Shown here: one piece after another, positions 8,395 through 20,154 of the stretch
How positions within the stretch are numbered: position 1 is the stretch's first letter
How the letters are laid out: every line of letters starts with the position of its first letter
Source of the DNA: Codonopsis lanceolata
Lineage: Eukaryota > Streptophyta > Magnoliopsida > Asterales > Campanulaceae
Reading direction: 5' to 3'
NCBI GenBank assembly: GCA_013146195.2
Contig: CM028377.1
Span: 67,801,501-67,865,500 of the forward strand
DNA length: 64,000 nucleotides
Notes under the pieces: generated by a model
Databases searched by the model: none
Told to the model about the DNA's origin: nothing
What the model saw: the letters and a program-made list of their open reading frames with translations, nothing else
Program-made: the position numbers and the translations under genes

Positions 8395-11300
8395 AATATA
8401 GATCCCACGTGATAAAAGAGTGGAGCTTTGCACGCTGAAGGCTGGATTGTATCGCGCTTGCCTTCGCAGGTTTTTTTGAGTTATTCTTGCGCCGCACCTT
8501 CACAAAAGCATTCTCCAAATCCTGAACAAGATAGGAAATATTACTCATCAAAAAATCAAAATTCAAAATTCAGGAAACTCCAACAAGAATGATGGTTCTA
8601 TGATGATGCCAGAAACCAATGGTCGAATACCATAAAAGTAGCTCTTATAAGATCTATGTTCCTTTGCACCCAGAATATTGCATACTCCATCCCCTCCAAA
8701 AGAGTCCTACTTTCCCATATAGTTTCCCCCCCCCCCCCGGGCAAATAAAATAAAATATACTTCTATGATTTTAGTACATATCAAAGAAAATATTTAGAAA
8801 TAAAAGAACAATATTAGAAAGTTGGACTTTACAAATGAGACTCATTTTCAGGCCAGAGGGAGTAAACCCAATTTCACCCATAAATAACATACAGCAGAAA
8901 TATCTTTACAAAACCTGCTGTAGAAGCTGACATCTGCAAGTTCAAAAAACAAACCTAGAGACATATAGTCAAAAGTTGTTTGCCACCATTATCATGGAAG
9001 ATTGCCCATGTGATACATAAACTAGTAGAGATATGCACATCCGATATTTACACAAATATGCAGGGACAAATAAAAGAACTAAAAGATGAAAGGATACATG
9101 TTATCCTATTTTGTGGGTGTAGGGAAGTCAAAGGAAGAGTACCTTTCATCCGATGCATTAAATCAAACATGAAACCCCTTTTTGAGTGAAGTGCATATTC
9201 ATTCACTTTAAGAGGCATAAAAAAAAAAGTATACCACGGACAATTTTACATGCTAGTAAATACTTGTTCAGCTAAAAAGGGGAAAATTGGTAACCCCTTC
9301 TTGTAGATATTTTGAAAATCCATCTATAAATAACAAGGAATGACGATAAAAACCTAAATGATAATATCTTGGTCAGAAAATTATTCAGCTTTAAGTTGTG
9401 GATGCAAAGAATATTATTGTTAATCATGTTTTTAGTAGCCTTTGTAGCAACAATATGAGAATCCATTCAACAAATTTCACAACTTCAAACGAATCCTAAG
9501 TCATCTTATCCTAGTAGTCAGCACGGGCACAATCAGCGATTCAACTCATCGCATACATTCTTATGCTCAGCGACTGCAAAATGATATCTTAGCACATCAG
9601 TTCGCACAGCACACAACCAGCCCAACATTAATACCCCAAAAGTACTAGTTATACATAATGCATAAATTAATTGGACCATGAAGAGAAAATCTAGACAACA
9701 TCTACAGACTACAGCCTCAGAGAAATTGAATGTATTCTATAAATTATTTGACTTGGGGAAACCTAAGTTCTTGAAAAGTAAGAAAAAGACCCTTTCTTTG
9801 TTTGCTTGGCTAAGGTCATTTTAAGAACCAAGTGATACCTAGCTTGTTCAGGAACAAGGCATGCATGCCAAATTTCCTACTGTTACGGACCTTATGGTTG
9901 GAAATAGTCTCCCTGCTTGACAGAAAACTACTAAACGAGTGATCCTCAAAATTTACCTGATTTTGTTCTATATTTGATTCCTTTTTGGTCCACAGCCGCT
10001 CCAAGTTGTAATAAGCTCTCACTTTCTCATCAAGGGCATGAATTATCAACGACCCTGGAGAGAAATTGTCACAGGATTGATTAGAAGTTTCCCACTTTGA
10101 CTTTCCCTAATCATTTAATAGGTCAATCACAAGCATGGATTTTTGTTCAGTTAGTACAATATAGAGAAGATAATAATCTGCCCAATAACAGCAATGAGAT
10201 CAAAAAAGTTTAAAAAGGGAAAAACAAATAGACACAAATTTTCTCACATATAAGCTAGCAGATACAAGTAAAGAAAAATTTGCCCTTAAGCTGTTGGTCA
10301 TGGAAGGAAGATCAACAGTTTTACGGCATGAACAGAAAACATGTGTGTAGCTAATTGTCTACAATATTTCTTATAAATAAGTTTCTGAATATTAGGTTTG
10401 TGGATTTAAATTGCTTAGTGAGCATCCAGATTCAAATTCAATATAATACTGATTAAACTGTGAAATCTTTGATGAATTTGACTTGAGTTATGCATTGCGA
10501 TTTGAGTCAAAAGTCACTCAAAGTTGAGTGGAATCTGAATCAAGTTCTAACCATGATCAAGAGAACTTGAGTTTAATCATTGAAATCCGAATACCATGTT
10601 TCTATTCTTGTTAAAGCAAGTAAAGTGCAACAGTATATCTCGAATTACATGCACTAGAGTGAATTGAGGCTTAATTAGATCTAACTGAGAATACTCGGGA
10701 TGAGTTTATTGAAACTTTGATTTCATTTTTAATGATTAGCCAAATCCATCACTGCTCCTGTATTTGACTAAAATGCGGCTTACGGAAGTCTACTGAGAAG
10801 GTGACAAAGAGCAGGAATAGCAATGTATCATTTTTGATCCCCATATACTACCCAACTCATTTAAAATGAATATAAAAATTCATTTGATACACATAAGCTA
10901 TCTAAACAAAAAATTCATACAACAGTTTGACACAAACCCCAACAATCTTTCATACCTCACCATCTTTATCCTAACTTTAAAATTTGAAAAAAATCATTTG
11001 GTGTTCAAATGAGTCAAATCAAGTCTCTATTTATTGATAAAAATGTGTACTTTTTAAAAATATATATACATTTTTTTTGAATTACGAAAAGGAAAAAAGT
11101 AAAAAAGGAAAATGTGGAGTGTCTAGCCAAAACACCGAAGTGGAGAATATCTTGGATGATTTCATTTCGATTGCATGGTGATACTCTGTTATACTTCAAA
11201 AACCCTTCATTATTCCCCTATGACTCACCGTTAAACTTGGTCTAACAGCACAAGAAAAAGGCTTAGATAATACTGAAGAGGTTTTGGAAAAGACAAGGTA

Positions 11301-12798
11301 AAAATCATGGACTTCTGAGTACGCTTTCTTCTATTTACACAAGAAGACTTGAAAAACAAATGCAACAAACACTAGAGAGAAAGTAAACCTGCCTAACACC
11401 AAACTTGCTTTTTCTGTCAGGGCTCTAAGAGTCTAAGACAACATTGTCAAACATGTATTTACACCTAAGACAACATTGTCAAAGTTGAATTTACGTTTCC
11501 AACTGTCCCACAACACCCCTAAATCTGCCCGAACAAGTATCTTAGTATACAGACACAGATACATATTTTATCCTATTAACTGTCATTCACCCTTACAATT
11601 GCAGGACAGCCCAAGTCAACTCTAAGTATCATGTGTATAGCAGCAGGCCATGTAAGTGAGCTAAGGATTTCCCAAGAATACATCGATGTAAGAATCATCA
11701 TTGCATATTCAAAACGTCCAATGATGTGAAAATTGTAATGCATATGAATCAATAAAAACAGAAGATATCGGGTGCCTAATTTTGATTACCACTGGTCCAC
11801 TACTCACTAACTGGAACTTGCTAATGAACTACTTTGGTATTGCATGAAAATAATCCAACATTCCAACCCACAAAACATCATTTCATTCGCGTACGAATTC
11901 TGGACTGTATCAGATATACTTCACGAGTGCACTTCATACCTGTGTCGATAACAACCCACTTCCCTCCCTCTTCTCCTTCAACACTAGGCAGCAGCATCCT
12001 TTCAGCTCCTAGCTGCTTTTGCTTTACCTGTCAATCCAAACAAGGAACCCTAAATCACCCATCAATATTTGCTTTTAACAACTAAAAACCAACAGCTCAA
12101 CATCTTAAACAACATTATCAAATTTTAACTTAGCGACAGCCACTCACAAAAAAGCAAAAATATCTAAGGTCTACCACAATGTCAACAACATTCTCCATAA
12201 AATTAACTCTTCCTATACATAAACAGAAAATTTGTGTTTGCAGTTGGTCTTAGTTTGACTTCAAATTGACCATTTTCCGGATAGCTACCTCAATCATACA
12301 CTTATTTAGTTATAGTGAATTAAATTGTTGTGCTTGCTTCGTACCTAAACGAGGGACAATCATTTAGAGTGACATTAGCAGCATGAAATGAAAGGCTTAT
12401 ATAGTTGGTCAAAGTATCATCAAAAAGTCAATATCTCTTTTTCTTTTATGGAGTATATAAATAATATGTATTACAATTAGGAGCCGACCTGCCTTGTAAA
12501 TTAGGGCTTGAGCAATATTACGGACGTGCCAAGGAGACCGACCGGTAGCAATTACGATGTAATCGGTAAAATCACAGAGCTTGTAAACAGGCATGATTTT
12601 GACATCGTCGGCGCGGACGTCGGTCAGAATCATCTCGACCTCTTTTAGGCTCAATAAGCCCTTATTATCGTTGGTAGTCTCAACTACAGAGGAGAACGAT
12701 AACTTCCATTGTTGAATAGCGGCGGAGAGCGTAGGAGGTAGGGTGGGTGTGGTTAGGGAGGAGATAGAAATAGCCCGGGATCGTATAGCCGCCAACAT
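8378..12798 (-). CDS. Iojap-related ribosomal silencing factor (RsfS family), probably mitochondrial; four exons
   Basis: RsfS/Iojap proteins bind large-subunit protein uL14 and prevent premature joining of ribosomal subunits or aid large-subunit assembly. Minus-strand exons: 12493-12798, 11940-12027, 9957-10054 and 8378-8521 (306, 88, 98 and 144 nt), giving 211 residues. Residues 1-45 are rich in Ala, Ser, Arg and Thr and resemble a mitochondrial presequence. The domain, about 50-154, shows RADDVKIMPV, CDFTDYIVIATGRSPWHVRN, RMLLPSVEGEEGGKWVVID and HALDEKVRAYYNLERLW, all family hallmarks. The basic tail (KVRRKNN...KKPAK) follows. Exons 2-4 use canonical GT-AG introns. Exon 1 joins the conserved YK-VKQKQ-GA text only if intron 1 uses a GC donor (AAG|GCAGGT). 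A GT donor with an AG 19 nt further into exon 2 also keeps the frame but drops five residues. The final residues after IQSS lie partly in a duplicated segment and may be lineage-specific. Identity is confident; the start and exon 1 donor need cDNA. Confidence 0.88.
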
Positions 12799-12948
12799 GA
12801 GTTCGTTCCACCGCCGTGCGCCGTGTGCTGGTTGCGAAATTGATGATTAGACTGAGCTTGTTGCCCAACTGTACAGATGTAACAGATCAGCGAAAGTGGG
12901 TTAGACAGATATCGCACTCGCATGTGCGCTTTTACCAAAAAGAAAAAT

Positions 12949-12971
12949 AATACTCGTAGCAAACGAGTATT
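12949..12971. promoter_or_regulatory. Perfect 9-bp inverted repeat upstream of the Iojap-type gene
   Basis: AATACTCGT and ACGAGTATT form a perfect 9-bp stem around a 5-base loop, about 150 bp upstream of the proposed start codon. It could be a dyad binding site or a leader hairpin. No known motif was matched. Confidence 0.4.
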
Positions 12972-13287
12972 GTCTTCGTCTCGTTTTTTGCCTCGCTTTC
13001 TTTTTCGTTTCGTCAAAAAAAAAAAAAAAATATTTACTATGATTTTATACATATATGTTGTAAAATTGATCATTTTTCCTTAATTCACTTAAACTATAAG
13101 AAAGTAGAGTTTCATCTTACGAATTAAAATCCGTAAAACCGTCTTACAGAAATTGATTCAAAAAAAAATGGCTTCTTTGTAAAGTTTTTTTTGAGAAAAA
13201 AAAATATTTTTTATTATTGTCTTCCTACCTTTTCTTCCTGCATTAATTGTGGGTCACATGTATATGAACTTTTAAAAAAACTTTATA
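12972..13287. other. Upstream intergenic DNA
   Basis: This is probably promoter territory of the minus-strand Iojap-type gene. It holds poly-A/T runs at 13014-13030 and 13160-13212, and the phrase CCGTAAAACCGTCTTACAG, which resembles a decayed MITE. No TATA box could be assigned confidently. Confidence 0.4.
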
Positions 13288-13541
13288 CTTCATTCATTTC
13301 TAAATAATTGTCTTCTTTAACCAAGCAAATCGTTTAAAAAATAATATTTTACAGTATTATAAATATTGGTGTAGTGTAGTCTTCCTTTAATGTTTGTGTG
13401 CATGTAGTTATAATTAAAGTAGCTAAAAGAATAAGGTAAAGTGATAAAATTGTTATCTTAAAAAGGAAATTTTTGAAAGAAAACAATTATTTTGGACGGA
13501 TAAAAAAAGAAAGAAGGACAATTATTCAGGAACTGATGGAG
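13288..13541. mobile_element. Stowaway-type MITE (copy without insert)
   Basis: The ends CTTCATTCATTTCTAAATAATTGTC and GACAATTATTCAGGAACTGATGGAG are inverted relative to each other and flanked by TA (13286-13287 and 13542-13543). The length is 254 bp. It aligns in internal sequence with the Stowaway at 1151-2524 and shows what that copy looked like before the hAT insertion. Confidence 0.82.
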
Positions 13542-13543
13542 TA

Positions 13544-14055
13544 TTATACAAATATTAATAATCAAATCAATTTTTTTTAAATCGTATGTCAAATCAAACA
13601 AGACAATAAATTAGGGACGGAAGAATTACTATTTTTGCCCTATGGTATTCATAAATGTACAAAAATTCATAAAAATTACTCCAACGTTTTTGTACTTACA
13701 ATTTTAAATGTAATTGAACCTTTCTTTCATTTCCGTTTAAGTTAAGCACGTAAGTCCTCTCAAGTGTACATCGTGTGATTTCTACAAGGGGCAAAATGGT
13801 CATTTGATTTTGAAAAGTCCTCTCATGATGGAAAATAAAATCAAATGTTTTAAAATTGCATTCCTAAAATACGTTGGAAATGTTTTTTAATATAATTAAT
13901 TGTGGTTCCCCACCTAACCCTGTGATAATTCAAACTCACAACTTGTAAGCATGCCCGACCCTTGACAAGGGGCCTACTAGGTGGCTGCCTAGGGCACCTG
14001 AATTTTTCGACCCAAAGAAGTCACTAATCTCACTTAATAACCTAGTATGTATAAG
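13544..14055. other. Intergenic DNA, no gene seen
   Basis: AT-rich, then moderately GC-rich near 13950-14000 with GGGCCTACTAGGTGGCTGCC, a word reminiscent of plant repeat ends. No coding frame is supportable. Confidence 0.4.
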
Positions 14056-14059
14056 GTAA

Positions 14060-14790
14060 TATTTCGGGCCGGTCCACTTTGGCGGATTTTCAATCGCTTT
14101 AACCGACATTGATATTATTAACCCGCTAAAATCTGCTTTCATACACCACAGTTCCAAATTGATACATCGTGATGAAAAAACTGTGTGCATCATCTCATAT
14201 CAAATGATACATTGTGATGCATCAAAATGGACTTTAGCGGTTTGATAATAGGGAAAATTGCAGGGCCGTCTCTTTTTCCAATATTTTAGTACCCTTTTTT
14301 TCAAACATTAAGGTCCATTTTCGAAATATTGTTTTTAAAATACCAAACTCTTCTCATTCCACAGCTCCGGCCAACACTTTGGAGTTCGAAAATCATGATT
14401 ATTGCGACAATGAAACAGAGATCGATCGACCTACCCGGTTAGATCGCAGGGTCGTAGGGGCAGCGCCCTTTCGTGGGGGTTCAGGGAAAACACCTTTGAT
14501 TCATAAATTATGCTACTTGAATGGACCTAAGCTAAGTTGGAGGAATTTTTAGAAGAGACGAAGGCGGAGAAGGAAGAAGAAGGTTCACGACGAAGGACAT
14601 GAACGTCTGGTTCATTGTAATTTGCAGCGCGATGCATCATGTTTGACTTGGTGCATCATGGTGCATAAATTGGATTATGTAATTTAAATTGATGCAACGC
14701 GATGCATAAATTTGATTAGGTAATTTAAATTGATTCATCGCGGTGCACAAATTGATGCAACGCGATATACTTAATAAGTAATCTGTAGCG
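14060..14790. mobile_element. MULE-related block with captured GC-rich segment
   Basis: The words TTTCGGGCCGGTCCACTTT and TTTTCAATCGCTTTAACCG (14060-14105), and AAAATTGCAGGGCCGTCTC (from 14264), resemble MULE ends elsewhere in the window. Positions 14380-14510 carry GATCGACCTACCCGG, GGGGCAGCGCCC and TGGGGGTTCAGGG. A homologous GC-rich stretch lies inverted at 49099-49200. Positions 14560-14780 repeat GATGCA/GCGATGCA words that match 46860-47060 in reverse. A small inverted repeat (CCCGCTAAAATC against GACTTTAGCGG) spans 14114-14250. No clean target duplication was found. Confidence 0.5.
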
Positions 14791-15352
14791 CTTATTTGGT
14801 TCATTAAGAACCTTTTAAGAAAATGTCGCTTTTAATAGCTCATTAATATTAAAGTGACACTTTAAAAACCGTCTTTACCATTGATTTGATATTGATGGGT
14901 CATTGAAAAATAAACATCATATTAATGTTATAATATAGTCAATTAAGTGTTATTTGTGGCAGGTAAAAAAGATCCTCTTTCAAGAACAAAAGGAGTAATG
15001 TTTTTATTGACGAGAGACAGAGAGAGTTTAAGAATTATTCCGAATAATTAAGATGTCGTATATGCAATACTTGACATAGATGTTAATTTTGATTTATTGA
15101 CAAATTTAAAATTTGGGGATGGGGGAGAGAGAAAGTACTGCAAAAATTGCATAACTTTGTTTGTTTGCATGTATTTCAATTTTTCAATAATAATAGGCAT
15201 GAATAATTAGTTAACACCAAAAGCTAATTATGTTAAAAGTGTGTTAGTCGCTTTTATGGAATGGTATCATTTCAACTTTGGGGTCGTTATGAATTATGAT
15301 ATGATAACTTTGGTGTAAATCCATCATTCTGTGACACCTTTGGGCTTTGGTG
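14791..15352. other. Intergenic DNA up to the Copia insertion
   Basis: AT-rich sequence without a credible gene. The last bases (TTTGGTGG-GTTC) form the insertion site of the Copia element. Confidence 0.5.
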
Positions 15353-15357
15353 GGTTC

Positions 15358-15745
15358 TGTAAACTTTGTTTAAGGAAGAATGAGAATGGAGAAAAACTGG
15401 GAGAGGAACTATTTCTCCATTGTCGTATTGATCAATCAATCGATCAAGTTAGTTATACAAAGAAAAGATTATACATATATAGTATTGGCTAATCAATAGT
15501 GAACTCTCCACTAACTACCTTAATTCCACTAATTCAACTAACTTTAACAAATTAGCAAATGGTAAATTACAAATGTGCCATTCATAAGTAATAGATGCAT
15601 AACGCTTCTATCTCCACACATCAACGTATTTGACTTGAACGACTTCCAACAACTTCAACAAATCCTTCTTGAAGTATACGGTTCTCTACACATTGTTAGC
15701 TTGTGTTATGGTAGCACAAATGCTACTAGAATTGTTATAGCAACA
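15358..15745 (-). repeat. Copia 3' LTR
   Basis: 388 bp. It matches 39693-40084 across its length with scattered differences (for example AAGCTTGTGTTATGG against GTTGTGG). By eye the two LTRs differ at some tens of positions, so the insertion is not recent. Confidence 0.95.
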
Positions 15746-15760
15746 CCCCCCCCCCAACAA
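15746..15760 (-). promoter_or_regulatory. Copia polypurine tract
   Basis: Minus-strand G-run (TTGGGGGGGGGG) abutting the 3' LTR, the expected primer site for plus-strand DNA synthesis. Confidence 0.75.
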
Positions 15761-15779
15761 GTGGAAAATGGGGGAAAAT

Positions 15780-18377
15780 GAGCCAGTTTCAACTTGGAAA
15801 GTAAAAACCAGTGAGTGGTTTTACCAAGAGACTTGGTGAATAGGTCTACCAGCTGCAATTTAGAAGAAACATAATAGGGCTAAAGAAGGCCTAACTAGAT
15901 CTTATCTTTGACAAAATAACAGTACAACTCAATATGTTTGGTTCGAGCATGATAAACTGGATTGGAAGTTATAGCAATTGATGCAACACTATCACAGTAA
16001 ACCTTGACCAAAAGAGGAAGGACCACTTACAAATCCTTGAGTAAATCATGATGCCACAAAACCTCACAACTAACAGTAACCAAGCCCCTATATTCAGCCT
16101 CTGCAGATGACCTAAAGTGACTGATTGTTTCTTGGAGAACCAAGACACCAAAGAATCTCCAAGAAATATGCAATAACCAGTAACAGACTTCTTGTCATTG
16201 GGATTACCAGCCCAATCACTATCACTATAGGTTGTGAGGGTAAGATCATTATAAGATGACAGAAGCAAACCCTAGCTTGGACAAGACTTCAGATACCTTA
16301 AAACCCTGAACAAAGCCTGCATATGAACAGATGTAGGGGCATGGACAAACTGACTCAATACATGAGCAGAATAGGCAATATCAGGCCTTGTCACAGTGAG
16401 ATACAACAGCTTCCCAATGAGTTGTCTATAAAGAGAAGGATAAGTTAAAGGAATCCCAGAAGTGAACAAAAGATTTTCATTAGGATCCAGAGGAATTATC
16501 AATGGTTTTGCATCAAGGAGACCTGCATCACCAATGAGGTCAAGGGCATACTTTCTCTGGCTTAAATGGAACCCTTGGGAGGACCTAGTAACCTCAATAC
16601 CTAAATAGTACTTGATAAGACCCAAATCTTTGATACTAAACTGAGCATCGAGAAACTGTTTGAGAGAGGTAATAGTATCCAAATCATTGCTTGTAACAAT
16701 GATATCATCAATATAAACAAGCAAAACAGTAAACAAGGATCTTTTGGTTAAGGTGAACTTAGAGTAGTCTGCATGAGACTGGACAAATCAAATATGTAAG
16801 AGAGATATAGTAAGCTTAGCAAACCATTGTCTGGAGGCCTACTTCAGACCATACAAAGATTTCTACAATTTACATACCAAGTTAGGTGTCTTTCTATTAT
16901 GGTAGCCCTGCGGTATAGTCATATATATCTCCTCATCTAAGTCACCATAATGAGTGGAAAGGGAAGATGCATACTTAGGCAGGGAGGAAGCATGAACATG
17001 AGGCAAAACAAAATCCTTTAGTTTGACAGAAGGTGTCCTTTGCCTAGTAGAGTGTCTGGTAGGAACAAGAGGAGGAACAAAAGGTGGATGGGAAAAATCA
17101 TATGGTGAAGGAGAAAGGTCAGATGGTTGAGGGTCAGATGGTGGAAGAGAAAAATCAGAAGGTGGAGGAGGGGAAGAACCAGAAGGAGCAGAGAATAGAA
17201 GGTCATTAATTGGCCAAGGCATAGAAGAAGTAGATTGTGGAGTAGAAGGTTGAGAAAATGGGAAGACATGCTCATGAAATATGACATGTCTGCTAACAAA
17301 AATCTTGTGACTAAGGAGATTATATAAAATGTAACCTTTTTTACCAGTGGGATAACCAAGCAGGATGCATTTGATTACTCTAGGATCAAACTTGTCATTA
17401 TCATGAATGGAAGCAAAACACAAGCATCCAAATGACCTCAAATGTGTATAATCAACAGAAGTTTGGAACAACAATTCAAAAGGAATTTGAAATTTGATGG
17501 CACTAGAAGGTAGCCTATTAATCAAATGAGCAACTGTGAGCAAACAGTATCCCCATAAATGTTTTGGGAGACCAGACTAAAATCTTAAGGCTCTGGCCAT
17601 TTTAAGAAGCTTCTTATGCTTTCTTTCAATAATGTCATTTTGTTGTGGAGTATAGGTACAAGAAGATTGATGAAATATACCTAGACTAGCAAATAATGGA
17701 ATGAACTCTTCATTGTAAAACTCAGAACCATGGTCAGTTCTAGCAGACTTGATTGTGGTTTGAAACTGATTTTGAATATATGTATTAAAAGACTTTAGAA
17801 TATTGAAAACATGTTGTTTAGTGGGCATCAAATGAACCCAAACATGCCTAGAATGATCATCAACCGATGTAAGAAAATAACTACATCCATTCATAGTGGC
17901 AATTTTGTAAAGTCCCCATAAATCACAATGAATAAGATCCAAGGGTTGTGCACTGTGAGAAATGCTAACAGGAAAAGCAAGCTTATGTTGTTTAGCAAGA
18001 GGACAAATAGTGCAATAGGAAATACAATCATGATTGGCTGTCTTGGAATTGAAAACATGAGACAATTGTTGTATTTTCTTTAGAGAATACAAAGAAGAAT
18101 GCCTTAATCTCCTGTGCCAAAGTTCAGAAGAAACAAGACTAGGAACTCCAGCCACACTGCCAATGAGATTATGAGAAGATGCATCCTGAAGATTGCCTTG
18201 CAATATGTACAGACCTCCAAGAAATCTACCAGTTGCAATAATGTTCATCAACTGATCCTGGAATGTACATGATGACAAAGTAAAATGTACAGTACATGTA
18301 GTTTAAGCAAGGAGTTTGTAACAGAAAACAAATTATACTTAAAAGATGACACACATAAAACATCATGAAGGACCAAG
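15780..18377 (-). pseudogene. Copia integrase - truncated RT - RNase H (degenerate pol)
   Basis: Minus strand, read from high to low coordinate. GAG-pre-integrase and integrase (18278-17577) show LWHRRLRHSSLYSL, HCDLWG, a D-x-GSEF-type acid and CTYTPQQNDIIERKHK. Integrase continues at 17543-16863 into a Pro/Ser-rich linker (SPPPPSDFSLPPSDP). Around 16942-16953 the text jumps from the linker straight to GDLDEEIYMTIPQGY, so the N-terminal half of RT is missing. RT resumes with KSLYGLKQASRQW and LLVYIDDIIV (16736-16272). RNase H shows YSDSDWAGNPNDKKSVTGYC (16268-15969) and then frameshifts near 16110. The protein ends with FTKSLGK-like text near 15830. Several in-frame stops are present. Confidence 0.9.
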
Positions 18378-18382
18378 GTTGG

Positions 18383-20135
18383 TGTAGACACCCCAATTTC
18401 GTACCCCTAGTACGTGACATTGACATGCGATATCAAGACATGTTAAAACTTAACGAATGTCAAGTTACAGGGTTTAAAAATGCAAAAGACAAAGCAGGAT
18501 GCGTAAAACAGTGAAATGCATGGACTAAAAGTGTCAAAAGGAGGCTGAAGTTTGAAGCATTGGCGCTGCCATAACTCCATCTGGGCGCGGCACCCAGATT
18601 ATATGTTTCCCGCGCCCAAGGCCCTGAACAGTGCCTCCGACTTAACGCATTGCACAAATTCTCAAGTACGCGGTACAAGCTGGGTGAAGCACGCAGAACA
18701 AATTTTAACCCCAGTTGTGTCCCTCTCTTAGCCTATAAATAGAGGTCCCCGGCTTCGCTTTAAGGGACGAGAATTTCATCTCACTTTCAGCGTTGTTGTT
18801 ACGCTGAAGAAATATAGAGCCATCGTGAGATAGTGAGCGCCCCCTCCTATAAAGCCTCGAAGCTCTGCCAAAACTCCTCCAAACACAAAACCAACCGGTC
18901 AAAGTGAGCCTTAGCCCCCAGCTAGGTATCCACCCTATTCCCCCGGTCCAAAAATCTCGAAAAGAGCAGTTGCTTTGCTCGAGTAAAAAGACCAAATCCG
19001 CCAGAAGCAAGCAGTTGCTCTGCCCGATTTCCGCGAGCAGCAAAAAGCAAGCAGTTGCTTCACCCGTTTGACGGTCCCCAGAAGCAACCTTCGGAAGCAG
19101 TCACACTGCTCGAACCACAGCAGCAGGAAAAAGACTCCCTCTCCCGGAAGGACAGAGCGAGCACACCAACGCTCTTAAAGGTGAGCATTTAAGAGTCTTA
19201 TTTAGAAAAAACTATTTTCCATCTGGCCCAATGTAAAAATATAAGATGTCATGCTGCCCAGATTTATTTAGAAAAAAATATTAAAAAGAGCCGTTATTAT
19301 GGCCAAATATTTTAAAATGTATTTGTAATTGGAAGGAGGCAGCTGCAAGTCCGTAAATAATGTAGACATAAATGTATTTGTTTTTTTAATGCTTTATTTA
19401 TTTACTAGATAAATATAACAAAAAGCATATTTTAGCAAAAAACTGTTTTTGAGACCGAAAGGACGAGTTGGGTGCCTAGCACCTTTCCAACTCGTAACTT
19501 AGCCTCCAAACCCGTTTTTTTGTATCTCTGGTTTTATTTTTGGTTTTTTCTTTGTTTTCTCATTAAAATAAAGATGGCGACTCTGTCAAAACATTTTGGA
19601 TCACATTGGGGCATCGCAACATCATTTCTTGCACTTTTATGTTTTCCCCTACACAAGGGAGAATGGGAATGAAAGGGTGATGTATTCCTACATCCTCGTA
19701 TCCCCTAAATAAGGGATAACTTGATACAGAAAACTCAAAGCGCTCATAGTAATCTGAAATAGGCCTTAAGGCAATTTTTATAAAGTCCACAGTGGGGCCC
19801 CGCAACATCCTTTCTTACATTTTTCTGTTTTCCCCTACACAAGGGAAAATGAGAATGAAAGGGTGATGTATTCCTACATCCTGTTATCCCCTAAAAAAGG
19901 GATAACCTGATACAGAAAACCCAAAGCTCTCATATTGGACCAAAAATCACTAAAGTGACCGAAGCGTATTCCACGCGCTTTTTGACAACATCTTTTCCGC
20001 ATTTTTAATTTTGTCTTCCCCTAAACAAGGGAGGGTGGAATGGAAAGTGTGATGTCCTTCCGCACGTCGCGTTCCCCTAGAAAAGGGCGCGCGGAGCGCG
20101 GAGCGCGGGGCGCGGGAGAATCCGGGGCACCCACA
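18383..20135 (+). repeat. Tat 5' LTR
   Basis: 1753 bp. It has a TATA box (TATAAATA, 18734-18741) and GC-rich GGCGCC-type words upstream of it. A short region repeats AAGCAAGCAGTTGCT (18960-19060). An internal tandem array with a period of about 185 bp runs from 19613 to 20060 (CCCCTACACAAGGGA, GGGTGATGTATTCC). The 3' end is GGGCGCGG-rich. Confidence 0.95.
18734..18741 (+). promoter_or_regulatory. TATA box of Tat 5' LTR
   Basis: TATAAATA in a CCTATAAATAGAGG context, the strongest core promoter match in the LTR. The same box is preserved in the 3' LTR at 36715-36722. Confidence 0.7.
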
Positions 20136-20136
20136 G

Positions 20137-20154
20137 TGGCGACTCTGCTAGGAG
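20137..20154 (+). promoter_or_regulatory. Tat primer-binding site
   Basis: TGGCGACTCTGCTAGGAG starts two bases after the 5' LTR. TGGCGACTC-type sites are known for Tat/Ogre elements, where they are described as complementary to a tRNA-Arg 3' end. Confidence 0.75.
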
